Assembly: GCA_007026445.1 (NCBI GenBank)
Contig: VDMD01000018.1
Location: forward strand, 186,001-250,000
DNA from: Schizophyllum amplum
Taxonomy: Eukaryota; Basidiomycota; Agaricomycetes; Agaricales; Schizophyllaceae
Length of the DNA: 64,000 bases
Direction of reading: 5' to 3'
Below are positions 44,773 to 56,887 of the stretch, one piece after another; within the stretch, counting starts at the first letter, position 1, and each line of letters starts with the position of its first letter. The notes under the pieces were generated by a model. It was not told the origin of the DNA. It saw only the letters and a list, made by a program, of their open reading frames with translations, and searched no databases. The translations under genes and the position numbers were made by a program.

Positions 44773-47700
44773 TTATGCGAATGCCTCCGCAAGGAACGAC
44801 TCGATCTCCTTCTTGTGCTGGAGCTGCAAAAGATAGAAAGACCAGGTCAGCTTCCGCATTTCTTCGTCGCAGACGCTCGCTGCTTACCTTCGACCCCGTG
44901 GCAACCGAGCTCGTGGGCTCGCGGCCAGCGTACTTCGGGTACTTGCCCTTGTGGTGCTCCGTCTGGCCGGCAGCCGTGTAAATGCGCGGCCCGACGTAGC
45001 TCCACGCGCCGTTGTTCAGCGGCTCCTCCTGCAAGAAAAGGTCAGACGGGGTTCTACGGCACGACAAGCAATGCTTACCTGGCACCATATGAGACCAGCG
45101 TTGGGGTACTTGTCGAGGTGCGGCGTGATCTGAAGGCGCGGTCAGCAGGAGCGCGTTGACGGTCAGGCTGAACGTACCAAGTCGTAGGGGAACGGCGAGA
45201 GCTGCTCGACGCGGCTGATGGCAACGTCCTTGATGCCCTTCGCCTCGCGCTCCGCCAGAAGTGTCTGGTAGACCTGTCCCGAGCAGAGAACGTGTTTCCT
45301 GATCTCCTCCGGGGCAACGAGCTCCTCGGGGTGCGCATCCGGCAGGTAGCGCTGGAAGTTCGTCTCCCCGGTCATCTCAGACAAGTCCGACCGCGCTTTG
45401 GGGTGGCGCAGGAGAGACTTGGAGAAGAAGACGATGAGCGGTTTCCGGAAGTCACGGTGGATCTGGCGACGGAGGACATGGAACTAACAAGGCCTATCAG
45501 TATGAGGAACACGTATACATAAAAGTGGCGCTCACGTAGTTAGCCGGCGTCGTCGGGTAAACGACCTGCATGTTGCAGTCCTGGTGCTGGCGCTCGATCT
45601 TCTCCGGCGTCGGGAACACATTCGGGTGGTCATCGCACAGCTGCAAGAACCGCTCGATGCGCGCACTCGAGTGCTCCGGCCCCTGCCCATCGTACCCATG
45701 CGGCAAGCTCATCACCAGCCCCGTGCGCTGCAGCCACTTGCGCTCGCCCGCCGCAATGAACTGGTCGATGATGCACTGCGCGTTGTTCGCAAAGTCGCCG
45801 AATTGCGCCTCCCACATCGTCAGCGAGTCCGGCGACACGAGCGAGTAGCCGAGCTCGAAGCCGAGACAGCCGAACTCGGAGAGGGACGAGTTGCACACGG
45901 TCACGGTGGCGGAGTTGCTGCCGAGGTCGTTGAGCGGGACGTACTGCCGCTCGTTCTCCTGGTCGTGGACCACGGCGTGGCGCTGCGAGAACGTACCGCG
46001 CTCGACATCCTGACCGGAGATGCGCACGTGTACGCCCTCGATCGCGAGCGAGCCGACCGCGAGGGCCTCGCCGTGGACCAGTCGATGTTGGTGCCCTCGT
46101 CGACGGTCTTGCCGCGACCGGTGAGGATACGCGTAAGGTTGCGATGCGGGTGGAAGCCGTTCGGGAAGGTCGCGATCGCCTTGCCGATACGCTTGAGCGT
46201 CTCCTCGTCGGCGCCAGTAACGCGAGTCGGGAGCGTCTCCTCCGCAAGCTGCTTGGGCGATGGGAAGCCCTGCCATGCAGACGAGAGCCACTCCTTGCTC
46301 GTCGGGACGTAGTCCTTCGCACCCCCGGCGGCCTTCTCCAACATGCCCCAGACCCACTTCTTGTGCTCCTCGATGTCCTTCTCTGTGAAGGTACCACGCT
46401 CGACGAGGAACTTCGAGTACTTGGTGAGGGTCGTCGGCTGCTTAGCGATAGCCTGGTACATGCGCGGCTGCGTGAACGCCGGCTGGTCGGTCTCGTTGTG
46501 GCCGTAGCGGCGGTAGCACACAATGTCGATGACGACATCGCGCTTGTACTTCGCGCGGTAGTCGGCCGCGAGCTGGCACACAAAGTTGACAGCCTCGACG
46601 TTGTCGCCGTTAACGTGGAAGATGGGCGCATCAATGGACTTGGCGATGTCGGACGGGTAAGGTGTGGAGCGGGCGAAGCGCGGGTCGGTGGTGAAGCCGA
46701 TCTGGTTGTTCACGATGAGGTGGATGGTACCGCCCACACCGTAGTTCGGGAGGTCGTGCATGCCCATGGTCTCGTAGACGACACCCTGGCCAGCGAAGGC
46801 CGCGTCACCGTGCAGGAGGACGGACATAGCAGAGCTGTGGTTGTGGTCGTCCTTCTCGAAGTGCTGGATGGCGCGCGTCTTGCCAACGACAAGAGGATCC
46901 TCCGCCTCGAGATGCGATGGGTTTGCCACGAGTGACAGCGCGACCTTCTTGCCAGAGGGCGTGGGGCGCACGTAGTTGGCGCCGAGATGATACTTGACAT
47001 CGCCAGCAGGCTCGTCGCCCTCGGACCCAGAGAACTCGTTCAGGATGGCCTCGATAGGTTTGCGGATGACGTTGGCGAGCACATTGAGACGGCCACGATG
47101 CGGCATGCCGATATTGACGTGCTTGACGCCGTGGTCGACAGAACGGTCGATGAGGGCTTTCATACCCGGGATGAGGGCTTCGCATCCCTCAAGACCGAAC
47201 CGCTTCTCAGTGGGGTACTTGCTGGCGATGAACTTCTCGAACGACTCGGACCAGATGAGACGGTCAAGGATCATCCGCTTCTCGTCAACGCTGTAGTTCC
47301 ATGGCTTCGGGATCTCACGCGTTCCCGGATCCATCGCACTGCTCCCGGTCGGGAATGTGAACGTACTGCACGCCGACGTGACCACCTACGATGCGTTAGA
47401 CTATGCGACGGGAGAGCAAATGGTTACGCACAGTATATCCGTTTGCACAGCTTGATAATCTCGCCCAGCTTCATCGTCTTCCTGTCTTCGGTAGCGAAAT
47501 GCGGGAGGATACCGGGACCCAAGGTGATGTCCTTGTCCATGTCCCGATCCGTGAACCCATAACGGTGGAGCTCGAGCTCAGGTGGCCGGACGTCAGCCAG
47601 TCCGCGTCAAGGATGCCGAGCGGGTCCAAGTCAGCGATATGGTGACCGCGAACTTGATACGCGCGAACGAGCAGTTGGACCTGTTCGACGTGTCAGCAAG

Positions 47701-48081
47701 GTCACCGCACTGGGTCGGTTGGCTTACCTTCAAGTGATCATCCAGCTCGCCCTGTCCAGCCTGGAGAGCGGGAGCGCCATCCGGAGGCAGCAGACGAGGT
47801 GGGGGCGTGAAGGCTTGCTGACTGGGCAGGCCCTTGGCCATGCCAGAGAAGTAAACGTTCCAGGACGCATGCACCGAGTTGGGGTCCTGCTTCCAGAGCC
47901 GGTACATCTCCTCTGCGTAGTAGGCGTTGGTGCCATTTGCGAACGGGTCGTTCGGGGATGGCGGCTGCGCGGAGGGCGTCGCGAGCTCGCGGCGGATGGC
48001 GGTGACCGGGAAACGCGCCCGCGGTGCGCCTGCATTACGCGCGACGGCGGCGGAACCCTTTGCAAGCTGCCTTGTCAACAT
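44773..48081 (-). CDS. KGD1: 2-oxoglutarate dehydrogenase E1, mitochondrial
   Basis: E1 of the TCA-cycle oxoglutarate dehydrogenase complex; it decarboxylates 2-oxoglutarate using thiamine diphosphate in the matrix. The presequence is '[19 protein letters not shown]'. The E1 N-terminal tail '[19 protein letters not shown]' is followed by '[14 protein letters not shown]', '[19 protein letters not shown]', '[17 protein letters not shown]', the ThDP motif '[15 protein letters not shown]' to 'LIVNNQIGF', '[17 protein letters not shown]' and '[19 protein letters not shown]'. It ends 'SFLAEAFA' at 44773-44775. The coding frame breaks once, near 46072, where 'WSTA' should continue '[16 protein letters not shown]' but one base is missing. 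A real null in a central enzyme is unlikely; a consensus error is more probable. Confidence 0.96.
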
Positions 48082-49337
48082 GCTGTACGACGGCTAGCCC
48101 ACCTTCCTAGGTGTTCGTGGTGGTAGAAGACAAGAAGAGTTTTCGGGCGTGAGTGCGCGCGCGGTACACTAAAACGGAACAACGTCATTGGCTGCCGGTG
48201 CCGTTTTGCGCCGACGCCGTTCCCTCCAGCCGCCTCATCTTTCTTCTCGCCGTCGTCGGGCACAACGTCCCCGCCAGTCGCATCTACACTCTGGCTGTAT
48301 TGCATTTCTCGATCCCTTTCTATACTCGACCAACAGCTTCCGGAGGACTCCGCTGGCTCATCAGTGCAAGATCAACTCGGCGACTTCCGCATACCAAGCC
48401 AGCGTCACAGGACTTCACTTCAACTTCGACGTCACTGGTGTCGACAGTATGGTTCTGTACGTCGACGAGGAGCCCTTGCTAGACCGGAGTCCTCCCATGA
48501 ATTGTTCGCTATGTTCTTCGACGCAAAGTTGAACTTTTGCGGAATCACATGTCATGCTCAATCGCTCTCTCACCTTCTTCGAGGTTTCTGCGAGGAGCTT
48601 CTGCCTTCCTTTCAGTCGCTTACACGAAGTCTTTGGTAACTGTATGGACTCGAACCTCGCTTGTTCGAGGCGTGCTCGCATCTTACAACCAATGTGCAGT
48701 CTCAGTCTTCTGAAGAACAATCGTGGAGTTCAGAATCGGGTCTTCCCTTGTCCCTTCCGCAATCTTTTCAGAGACCGCCAGGAGACACTCCCGCCATCCC
48801 TATTCTGTCATGCAAGACCAAAGCTGCTTGACGCTCTGCGCAGTGCGCCCTGCGTCGGAAGTCGGATCACACCTCGGACGAACACAATGCACGTGACAAG
48901 CACGTGCATGAAGCTTAACACCGTGGATTCAGCCCAGTCAACTGTCTTGCTCTCCGTCCATAGACGCCACCAGCGCACGGTTAGGTCTAGCAGTGACTCT
49001 AGCGGGGGGCGTTGGTGGTATGGACCCATACGCACTTCTCGCTACTGGATATATGACGAAGTCCTTTTCACATGGCTGAATCGTACCAGTCGCCTCCTTG
49101 ATCTTGGCTTCGGTTCTGTTCATGGGTTGTTCGATACGGACACGTATGTAGGTCGATTCAAACATGCTACATCAAGGCATACTACAGCCATGATACCTAG
49201 AATACAGTGGAGCGCTCATAATCAATCGCAATAGCGGGTGGTGTCAGTGACCCCGCGATGGTGCCACCAAACGAGCGAACAGGACAACTCCCTCAGCCAT
49301 GATCGAAACAGCCACGAGTCTCGAGCAAGATAGCCCC
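48082..49337. other. Intergenic, KGD1 upstream region
   Basis: Over 1.2 kb without a supported gene. A 226-codon plus-strand open frame (48554-49234) has no recognisable domain, an odd composition and no visible intron-exon logic, so it was not called. The KGD1 promoter lies at the left end. Confidence 0.5.
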
Positions 49338-52300
49338 TCACGCCTTGCGGCGCTTGCTGTGCCGCCCCCCTTCGGAGTCCGCCTCCCGCTTGCTCTTTTG
49401 CCCCGCCACCCTCATATACTCCTTCCTCTTCTCCTTCTCCTTCTCCCCCTTCCGCGCCTCCTCCTTCGCCATCCTCTTCTCCCTCTCGTCCCGCTTCTCC
49501 GCCTTCTTCTCCCGCCGCCGAGCCACCGCGTCGCCCCGCAGCGCGCGCATCTGCTGCAGCAGCGCGATCGCGCGCTTCTCCTCGGGCTCCATCACCACCG
49601 CGCGCTTCTGCAGGTACGTCGCGCGCTTCTGCGGCGCGGTGAGCTTGGGCTTGGACGCGTAGGGGAGCGCGGATTGTAGCTTTTGCGGGACACGAAGGGG
49701 GTTGAAGCGCCGGGGGGCGCGCTCGAGTTTCTTGTAGGTGGAGTTGACGGCGAGGGGGGTTTTGAGGCCTTCTTCGTGGCGAACGCGGCCGGTGAGGCGC
49801 ATGCCGGTCCAGTGGGCCTTGTCTTCGAGGAGTAGGGAGGTGACAGGGGCGTAGAATCGGCGTGGCTGGATCGTGTACCAGGCGCGGAGGAAGATGAGAT
49901 CTATAAAATGAGTTTAGTGCACTGAGAGACGATTCATATTCCAGCAAGACGTACCGCTCTTCAAGATCTTGTCTTCGAACGTCGCACGGTAGGCACCATC
50001 AGGCTTGGAAAGGGCTTTCTTGATCTGACCGCGGATCCCACTGACCGTCCTAACGTTGGCACCCTCGAATTTCGCGACCTCCAATGCGCTGCTGAACATG
50101 TCCTTCACGAATGCCGTGTTCTTGTAGATCTTGTACGGCGCGCCCGTCAATTTCAGCTTCTTCACAATCTTCACGCTGCGGTCGATATCGAGCACGACGC
50201 CGGTCGCGCTGACCCGGAAGCCCGCTCTTCCATCCGTCTCCACCGAGTTGAACGCGCAAAAGCCCGTGTTCGGCACCGCCGCCGGCGCATAGAAGGTCGC
50301 ATAGCAGTGCATATGCTCCGGTGTGTACTTCAGCATGCGCATCCGGATGGAGTGGTCGTCGAGCGAGTAGATCGGCGTCGCCTGGAACCGCCGCCACCCC
50401 AGCGAAAACACAAGCGGGTCGTTCGTCTTGAGCGTCTTGGCGAACCACCGATGCCGCTTCAGCCGCACCTGCACGAAGCCCATCTGCGTCTCCGCCGCGA
50501 GCAGCCCACCCAGGATGAGCGGGTACGCCGGATTGAAGTGCTCTACGAGCTCTGCGGGCGCGGCACGGAGGAGCACCCGCACGTACGCACCGGGCAGGAA
50601 GCCCTCGATGAGCGCGCGCGACTCGGCGTCGACGCCGGCGAATTCGGCGCGGTTGAGCGCGAGCTGCGCGGCCATCTCCTCCTTCTTCTCGTCGTAGAAG
50701 TCGAGCTTGGAGGCAGAGGGGTCGTCGTATTGCTCGTCGAACTTGCGCTTAAGGAGCTCCTTCTTGGCGGCGAGGGTGGAGGCGGATTTGGCTTCGGGGG
50801 CGTTGGTGTCCTGCTCGGCGTCGGAGCCGTCGGCCTCGAGGTCCTCGAAGGCAGCGCCACCCTCGTCGCCGTCCTCGCCTGCCTCGGCGCCGGTGATGAA
50901 GAGGTTTCGTATGGACTCGAGCATCTCCTCGTCTTCCCACTTGCTGAGGTCTTCGTGGATAACACCCTCCACGTCATCTGCGGTCTCTTGCGACGCCTTC
51001 TGCTTGACAGTGAAGAAATCATCCTCATCCGCGCCATCGTCCGCGTCGTCGTCGCTCTCCCCGTTCACCTCCCGCAATACGGCTTCAGGATCGAGATCGG
51101 AGCGATAGATGAGTTTCGTCCAATCTCGCTTCTTCCGCCTTAATGACGCCAAGTTGTCCGCCATGTTCCGCTTCCATCGTGCACCCACATCGTCGTCCTC
51201 GCCGTCGTCCACATCCATCTCCTCATCCTCCTCATCACTTTCAACATCGACGTCGTCCTCGAACCGCACACGGTTGCCAAACTCCTCTTCGTCTTCGCCG
51301 AGTTCGGAGTCGCTTTCTGCGTAAGCGATGTCCGTCTTCTGCTTTTGTGATGAAGAGGCGAGACCGCGAGCAGGATTTCGTCGTGATGTCCGACCCGTGT
51401 TGGGCCCTTGATGTCGGTCGGCGTCAGGTAGCGCGGCGTCCTCGTCATCATCAACATCCTCGTCGTCTTCGTCCTCGGACGAATCGTCGTTTGCGTCCTC
51501 GTCCTCGTCCGACTCGTCTTCATTGTCCTCCCTCTCCTGGACTTCCAACCCCTTCGATGAAGACCCGAACAACCGGATTTGACTGCGCGCCACCGCATCC
51601 TCGAGCGTCGAGTTGACATCTTGCAGGTCCATCACCATCTGCTCTCCCTCGCCCTTCGGCATATCGTCCTGCCCGCGTGTGAAGCTGCCCGGCACGTTAA
51701 TGTACACCGCGTCCTTGTCATAAGACACGCCGCCGACGTCACTCATAGGCGCATGTATAATCAAACGCTTCTTCTCGCTCAGCTTGCGCCGCTTCTCCGA
51801 GTCCGCGTCTGGCATCGGACACGGGTCGCCCAGCTTCTCGATCGCGTCGACGTCGCAGTCGCCGACGCCGGGGATGTGCACACGCGTGCCATGGCGCAGG
51901 TTCGTGCCGCGGACGTAGCCGTACAGCGTGACTGTGCGATCGCACTTGCCCTTGCTCTGGCGGACCTCCTCGCGCGGGGTCATGTCCTCGAGGCGGTCGA
52001 CGAGCACGTATGGGTGGGTGTTGCGGAAGACGAGGGGGCGGAACTTCATGACGCCGATGAAGCGGGAGAGGTTCATGATCTCGGAGTCGGGGTAGCGACC
52101 GTTGAGCACACCAGAGAGGTAGAAGAGCTTTGCGCCCTGGTAGATCTCTGTCCAGAAGCGCTTCTTGAGCATCTTCTTTGTGGTGCGCAGTGTCGCGGCC
52201 TTCTTGATGAGGTCGAGGTGAGTGAGGATGCCGATGACTTTAGGGAAGCCATGGGACTGCAGGATATTGAGGAACTCGAAGGTTTCCTAAGCGTCGAGTT

Positions 52301-52826
52301 AGTAGCTTCGCAGGTGAAGGGCGTATGTGCGCACCATCTCGAACCCGAAGGACCCATCAATCATGAGTAGGACAAGGTCAGCGACCTTGCCAATGTCGAT
52401 CATGCTGTTCAGGTCATTGTTGCACTCGACGAAGGTCAGCCGCTTCTTCTTCCCACTGACCACAGTGATCGGGCCCTTAGGATCGCTCAGCGTCTGCTTC
52501 GTGTAGCGTCGCACGAGCGACTTAAGTAAAGTCGTCTTGCCGACCCCTGGAGGGCCGACAATTGCAACAACAACAGGGGGAGGCTCGTCATCGGGCGTGC
52601 GGTTGACGAGGGGGACATGGAGGCGCGTCTGATCGCGCTCGACATTGCGGCGGCCCTGGCGCTCCGCACGACGCCCAGATCTGGGGGCGAACGCCTACCT
52701 GATGTGAGCACAAATCCAGGTTTATCGCAGGGCACACACCTTTTCGTTGAAACCTTTCTGTTTCTCCACTCCCTTCCCCTTGTCCTTCTTCGACACCCTA
52801 TGCGCCTTGTGCGCTTGTTCGTCCAT
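49338..52826 (-). CDS. BMS1: Bms1 ribosome biogenesis GTPase
   Basis: Bms1 is the nucleolar GTPase of the 90S pre-ribosome needed for 18S rRNA processing, delivering Rcl1. The ATG at 52826 starts 'MDEQAHKAHRVSKKDKGKG'. The P-loop is 'VAIVGPPGVGKTTLLKSLV', and switch-like sequence 'MIDGSFGFEMETFEFLNIL' and the G4 variant 'THLDLIKK' are typical of Bms1. Then come 'KFRPLVFRNTHPYVLVDR' and 'VGGVSYDKDAVYINVPGS', a very acidic central linker (about 51000-51530), and the C-terminal domain 'LGWRRFQATPIYSLDD', 'CYATFYAPAAVPNTGFCAF' and 'GIRGQIKKALSKP...YRATFEDKIL'. The last exon ends in a Lys/Arg-rich tail, 'HSKRRKA'. Most of the protein is a single uninterrupted frame. Confidence 0.95.
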
Positions 52827-53401
52827 CGTGGAAGGATATATGTGTTGAGGCCTGTAGTGACTTCCTTTGCACTAGCTCGCGGTGCGTTGCTTTTGAATGT
52901 TTGAGTCGAGGGAGGGGGCGTTGAGGCAGAGGCGTTGAAGGGAGTTGTGGGGAGTCGAAGGCTTAGGGAGGCGCCAAATGTCAATAATCTCGATCGCTCA
53001 CGTGGCAAGTTCATTGTCCCACGGTTCAACTTCCAATCTGCTATTTTATCTTTAGGCCGCCCAAGCATAGAGAATCTTCACGTAGGACTTGTACATATGT
53101 AGGACCTGGATGGACCGTTAAGATCCCCATTGAGGCATGGCGTCCGCTCTCAATATCGCCAGTAACTTGCTTTGGGGACTGAGCTGCTCAATCCAAGAAG
53201 ACTCGCGCACAATCAATCAACTAGTATTCGACGCAGATAGCGCGCGACGAGATGGAAGGGTTTGGTAGTGATATGGTACATGTAGATGCCTCTGAAGCTG
53301 ATAAGATATTCGCAAGTACCGCTTCGCCAAGAAATGCGTAAGATAGAGGAGTATACTCAGTGTCCAATTGATGTTCAACGTAACGACTGCCCGATACGCT
53401 C
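52827..53401. other. Intergenic between BMS1 and the Cep57-like gene
   Basis: No supported gene; it carries the BMS1 promoter and the 3' flank of the upstream minus-strand gene. Confidence 0.5.
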
Positions 53402-56400
53402 TCATGACATGCGCCTTCGCAGACCAGACGCGCGACCGGCGGACCCTGTGGACGTAGGTGTCGGACGCCGGGTCTCCTTCGGCGGGACAACGCTTTCCTC
53501 CACGGGCTTGTCCTTGTAGTTGAGCAAGTCGTACAGAGACGCAATTTGATCGCCCTGTAATCCGCGTCAGCCATGATCTTGCAGACAACCACATGCGCCG
53601 CTCACCTTCTGCTCGAGCACGTCGACAACCTCCCGCAGGTGCTGCGCCAAAATATTCCGCTTGCGCACATTCGACGCCGCGTCCATGTCCTTGTACTGGT
53701 CCGCCAGCTCGACGTAGATGCTGCACATACAGCGTCAGTGGGGACTAACATCAGCGGTCGCACGAAACGTACCCCTTATAATGCGTAAAGTCATCCTCAA
53801 GCTCGCGAATGACGCGCGCAAGCACAGTTTGCGGAGGGAGACCCTTCTTCTTGCCCTCCTTAGCCCAGTCGAACGCTTGCCGTTGCCGGTCAAGGTCATC
53901 GCCTGCCGATGGCCCGGCCTCCTCAGAGCCTTCCGCAAAGCCCTCGTCGTCGGAGCTGGCCTCCGCTTGGTGGTCCTCCTCCTCGTCAGCTGCGTGCTGT
54001 GGCTCATGATCATGATCGTGGTCGTGCGGGCCTTGCGAGCGACGCCTCCGGTCACACACGGTACATGTGCGCTGGTTGTGGTCCGGCGCCGAGAAGAACA
54101 GGCGCTCAAGGCGCGCGCCACGGATTTGCGGGAATGGCGCCTCGCGCACCTCGTCGTCGTCCATGTCCGAGCACCGCGACGCAGGCCGCGTGCGCGCGGG
54201 CTTCAGAATCGGTACCGGCATGGGCCGCGTTGCTCGCCCGGGCGTAGGGGCAGACGGTCGGGCCTCGCTAGCGACGGGTACTATAGATATATTGGCAGGC
54301 GCGACGCTCGAGTCATCCTCCGTGACTTCTTCCAAACGAGATAGGCGTCCGGACATCATCTGTGACCGCGACAAAGAAGAGCGGCGCTCTTCCACCTCCT
54401 GCTCGATGCGGCGAATTTCTTCGCTGTTGAGGAAAGGCGCGCTGGTCTCGCCGACACCGGAGGCATTGGCGCGCTGATTATGGTCTGGCGTGTCCGTCGT
54501 CGACGCTGTAGCGCGGTCGGTGCGTATCGTACGGTCAGCACCGGTACCAATGTTCTGTCGCGACGACCCAGGGATAGAAACAGGGTCGAAAGGAAGCTGG
54601 TCTTCCTCGTCCTCGTCGCTATCCTCGATGGTCTGACGATGAGATGGCGTGGTATCTTCCTCTTCCTCCTCGTCATCTTCGTCGACGGACATGCCCATAT
54701 CCGGGTTGCTGACTTCCACTGATTGTTGAGGCAGCATGCTGAGATCGTCTCCGCGCGACTGTTGGGAGGCATTCGCGGTTGGTTGGCGTTGACGGGAGCG
54801 TTCTACGCGGACAGTCCGGCGGCCGTAATCTCGGGAGATGTCCTGTGCATCTTGCGTGAACGAGACTTGCACACTCGCCTCCCGACTTGACGCGGAATGA
54901 CGGCTGCGGTCTTTCAGCCCCTCCTCGACTACGCCGCGCAAGACCTCAACCTCGCCGCCGAGACGCTCAACTTCCTCGCGGAGGTTGTCGACCTCTTGCC
55001 AGCGCTCTTCCCACTTGACCTCCTTCTTTTGGTGATCAAGACGGATCTGGCTCAACATCTCCTTGTGTTGCTCGAGCTCGTCGGTGAGGCGGGCGAGATG
55101 AGTGCGCAACGTGGTGATCAGAGACTCAAGAGCTGCACCCTGCAGTCAGCTACAGCGCATGAAAACATTTCCCAACCACGCACCTTTCTTCTCTTCAACA
55201 ACCTCCTTGTAGCGCTGAGACGTCTCCTCGTCATCCATCTCGCGCTGCTTCCCCTTCTGGCGGCGCCGCCAGTCTTCCTCCCGCTGCAACATCTCCTCAC
55301 GCTGTTGCAGCCTGTCGCGCTCCATCTTCGACTCCCACTCCAGCATGCGCGTGCGCTCTTTCCGCACCTCCCTCTTGCACTCCTCCAACTCCAGCTCCAG
55401 CTCGCGTACCCTACGGCGCGAGACCATGTTCTCTTCCTCTAGGTGTTGTAGCTTCGACTGAACAGTCGTGATGGTGTTCAATAGTCGGACTGCGGGTATG
55501 GGTTCATTCGCAGTTGTGCGATAAGGATAGCACACGCACCTTCAACCTCTCTTGGGCGCATGTCGTCGAAATACTCTAGATGTGATAGCAGACCCTTGCC
55601 CGGGGACTCGACCGCGCTCGTAAGGCCGGTGACGTCTGGCAAGTATATCCGACCTTTGAGAGGCGTAGCATGCCGCCGGCTCATTTGCGGCGCCTCAGCA
55701 GGCGCGGACGCCGGCCGCCGAATGCTACCGTCCTCCTTCGCGCGGTTTACACGTTCTTCAGCCGCCCGTCCAATCCTGTTGCGGTCCACCCGCGAGCGAT
55801 CGCCTTCGTGCTGTATCTCTTTGCTAATCCCCGAGCAGCCTTGGTGAATGCAGAGGACGGCGTAGGCGGTTGCACCTTCATCGACGGTTGCTGCCGGCGC
55901 CCGGGTCGTGGAGTCGTGTTCATGTCCACGCTGATATTGCGTTGGGAGACCTGCGGGCTGCGTGGCCGCCTGGGCGAGAACGAGACCCGCCTTAGCGCGT
56001 CGGCGAGCTTCGGGCGGGCGGTCATGCTGGTATCCGACTCGGACGTGGAGGAAGAGCTGACGGAGGGCGAGCGGAGGCGCACGGAGCGCTGCGCCTGGGG
56101 GTTGTTCTGCGCATGGCCGGACTGGAGAAGGCGATCGAGCTCGACGGTGTTGTCCACGGCGATGGGGTCAGCGGACATGCCATGCGGGTGGTACTTGGAG
56201 CGGGACGGGTCGAGGTCGTATGCGCTGAGGCGGGCGTCGACGCCGGCGATCATGTCCTGGAGGGGGCGTTCCGGGTCGTATTCGGCACCGCTGATGCTGA
56301 CCTCCCGCCGGCCGTTTTGTCGCCTCCCGCCGAGGCCCGCGCTGAGGGTGAGCACGCTGGCGTGATGGGCGGCCGTGGAGAGCGTTCCGTGCCCATACGG

Positions 56401-56646
56401 ATCGATGCCCTCGTCGTCGTTCGTCCTGTACGACCAGCCGTGCATGGGGTCCGCATCAAAGTGTGAGCGGTTCTCGAACGAGTTGAACTGGTCTAGGTGG
56501 TTGCTGCTATGGCGAGGGTACTCCACGTCGGAGTCTGAAAGATGGAAAGAGAGGTCGGTTTGTTGTAGATTGTGTTCCAATTGGCGCCTATTGCGCTCAA
56601 GGCCATCGTCGGGCAGGATGCTCACGTCTAAAGAGGTCGAGCTCAT
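53402..56646 (-). CDS. Cep57/Ppc89-like spindle pole body coiled-coil protein
   Basis: The C-terminal block 'TVLARVIRELEDDFTHYKG', 'IYVELADQYKDMD', 'VRKRNILAQHLREVVDVLE' and 'KGDQIASLYDLLNY' matches the Cep57 microtubule-binding domain. In fungi this is found in spindle-pole-body proteins such as Ppc89. The N-terminal third is disordered and Ser-rich ('MSSTSLDVSILPDDGLERN'). The middle is a long coiled coil (about 54900-55440) rich in Arg/Glu/Leu. An acidic stretch and a Cys/His-rich motif 'CTVCDRRRRSQGPHDHDHDH' precede the C-terminal domain. The ATG at 56646 is used. One base seems missing near 55823 (AAAG before AGATACAG). It probably anchors or organises spindle-pole microtubules; the exact orthologue is not settled. 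Confidence 0.8.
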
Positions 56647-56887
56647 CGTGGGCAACGACGACGGCGAGGACAGTTAGAGGGTGAAGCAGGGTCTCGCGGT
56701 GGCAAAAGCCAAGAGTGGTTGCAAAAATCAACAGACGTCAACGGCGCGCGACGTCACGTGTACGCGTCATTGCCGTTTGGAGATGTTTACCACGCGGCCG
56801 GCGACGCCCGGGCGACTCGAACGTACGTCCATACCCATCGTATTCCGATGTCATCCTACTCTATCATGTATACCTACGTTTAACCCC

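Noticed and set aside
48554..49234. 226-codon plus-strand open frame upstream of KGD1
   Set aside because: No domain, Cys/Arg/Ser-rich shadow-like composition, and it lies in a region expected to be promoter; length alone is weak evidence in GC-rich DNA.
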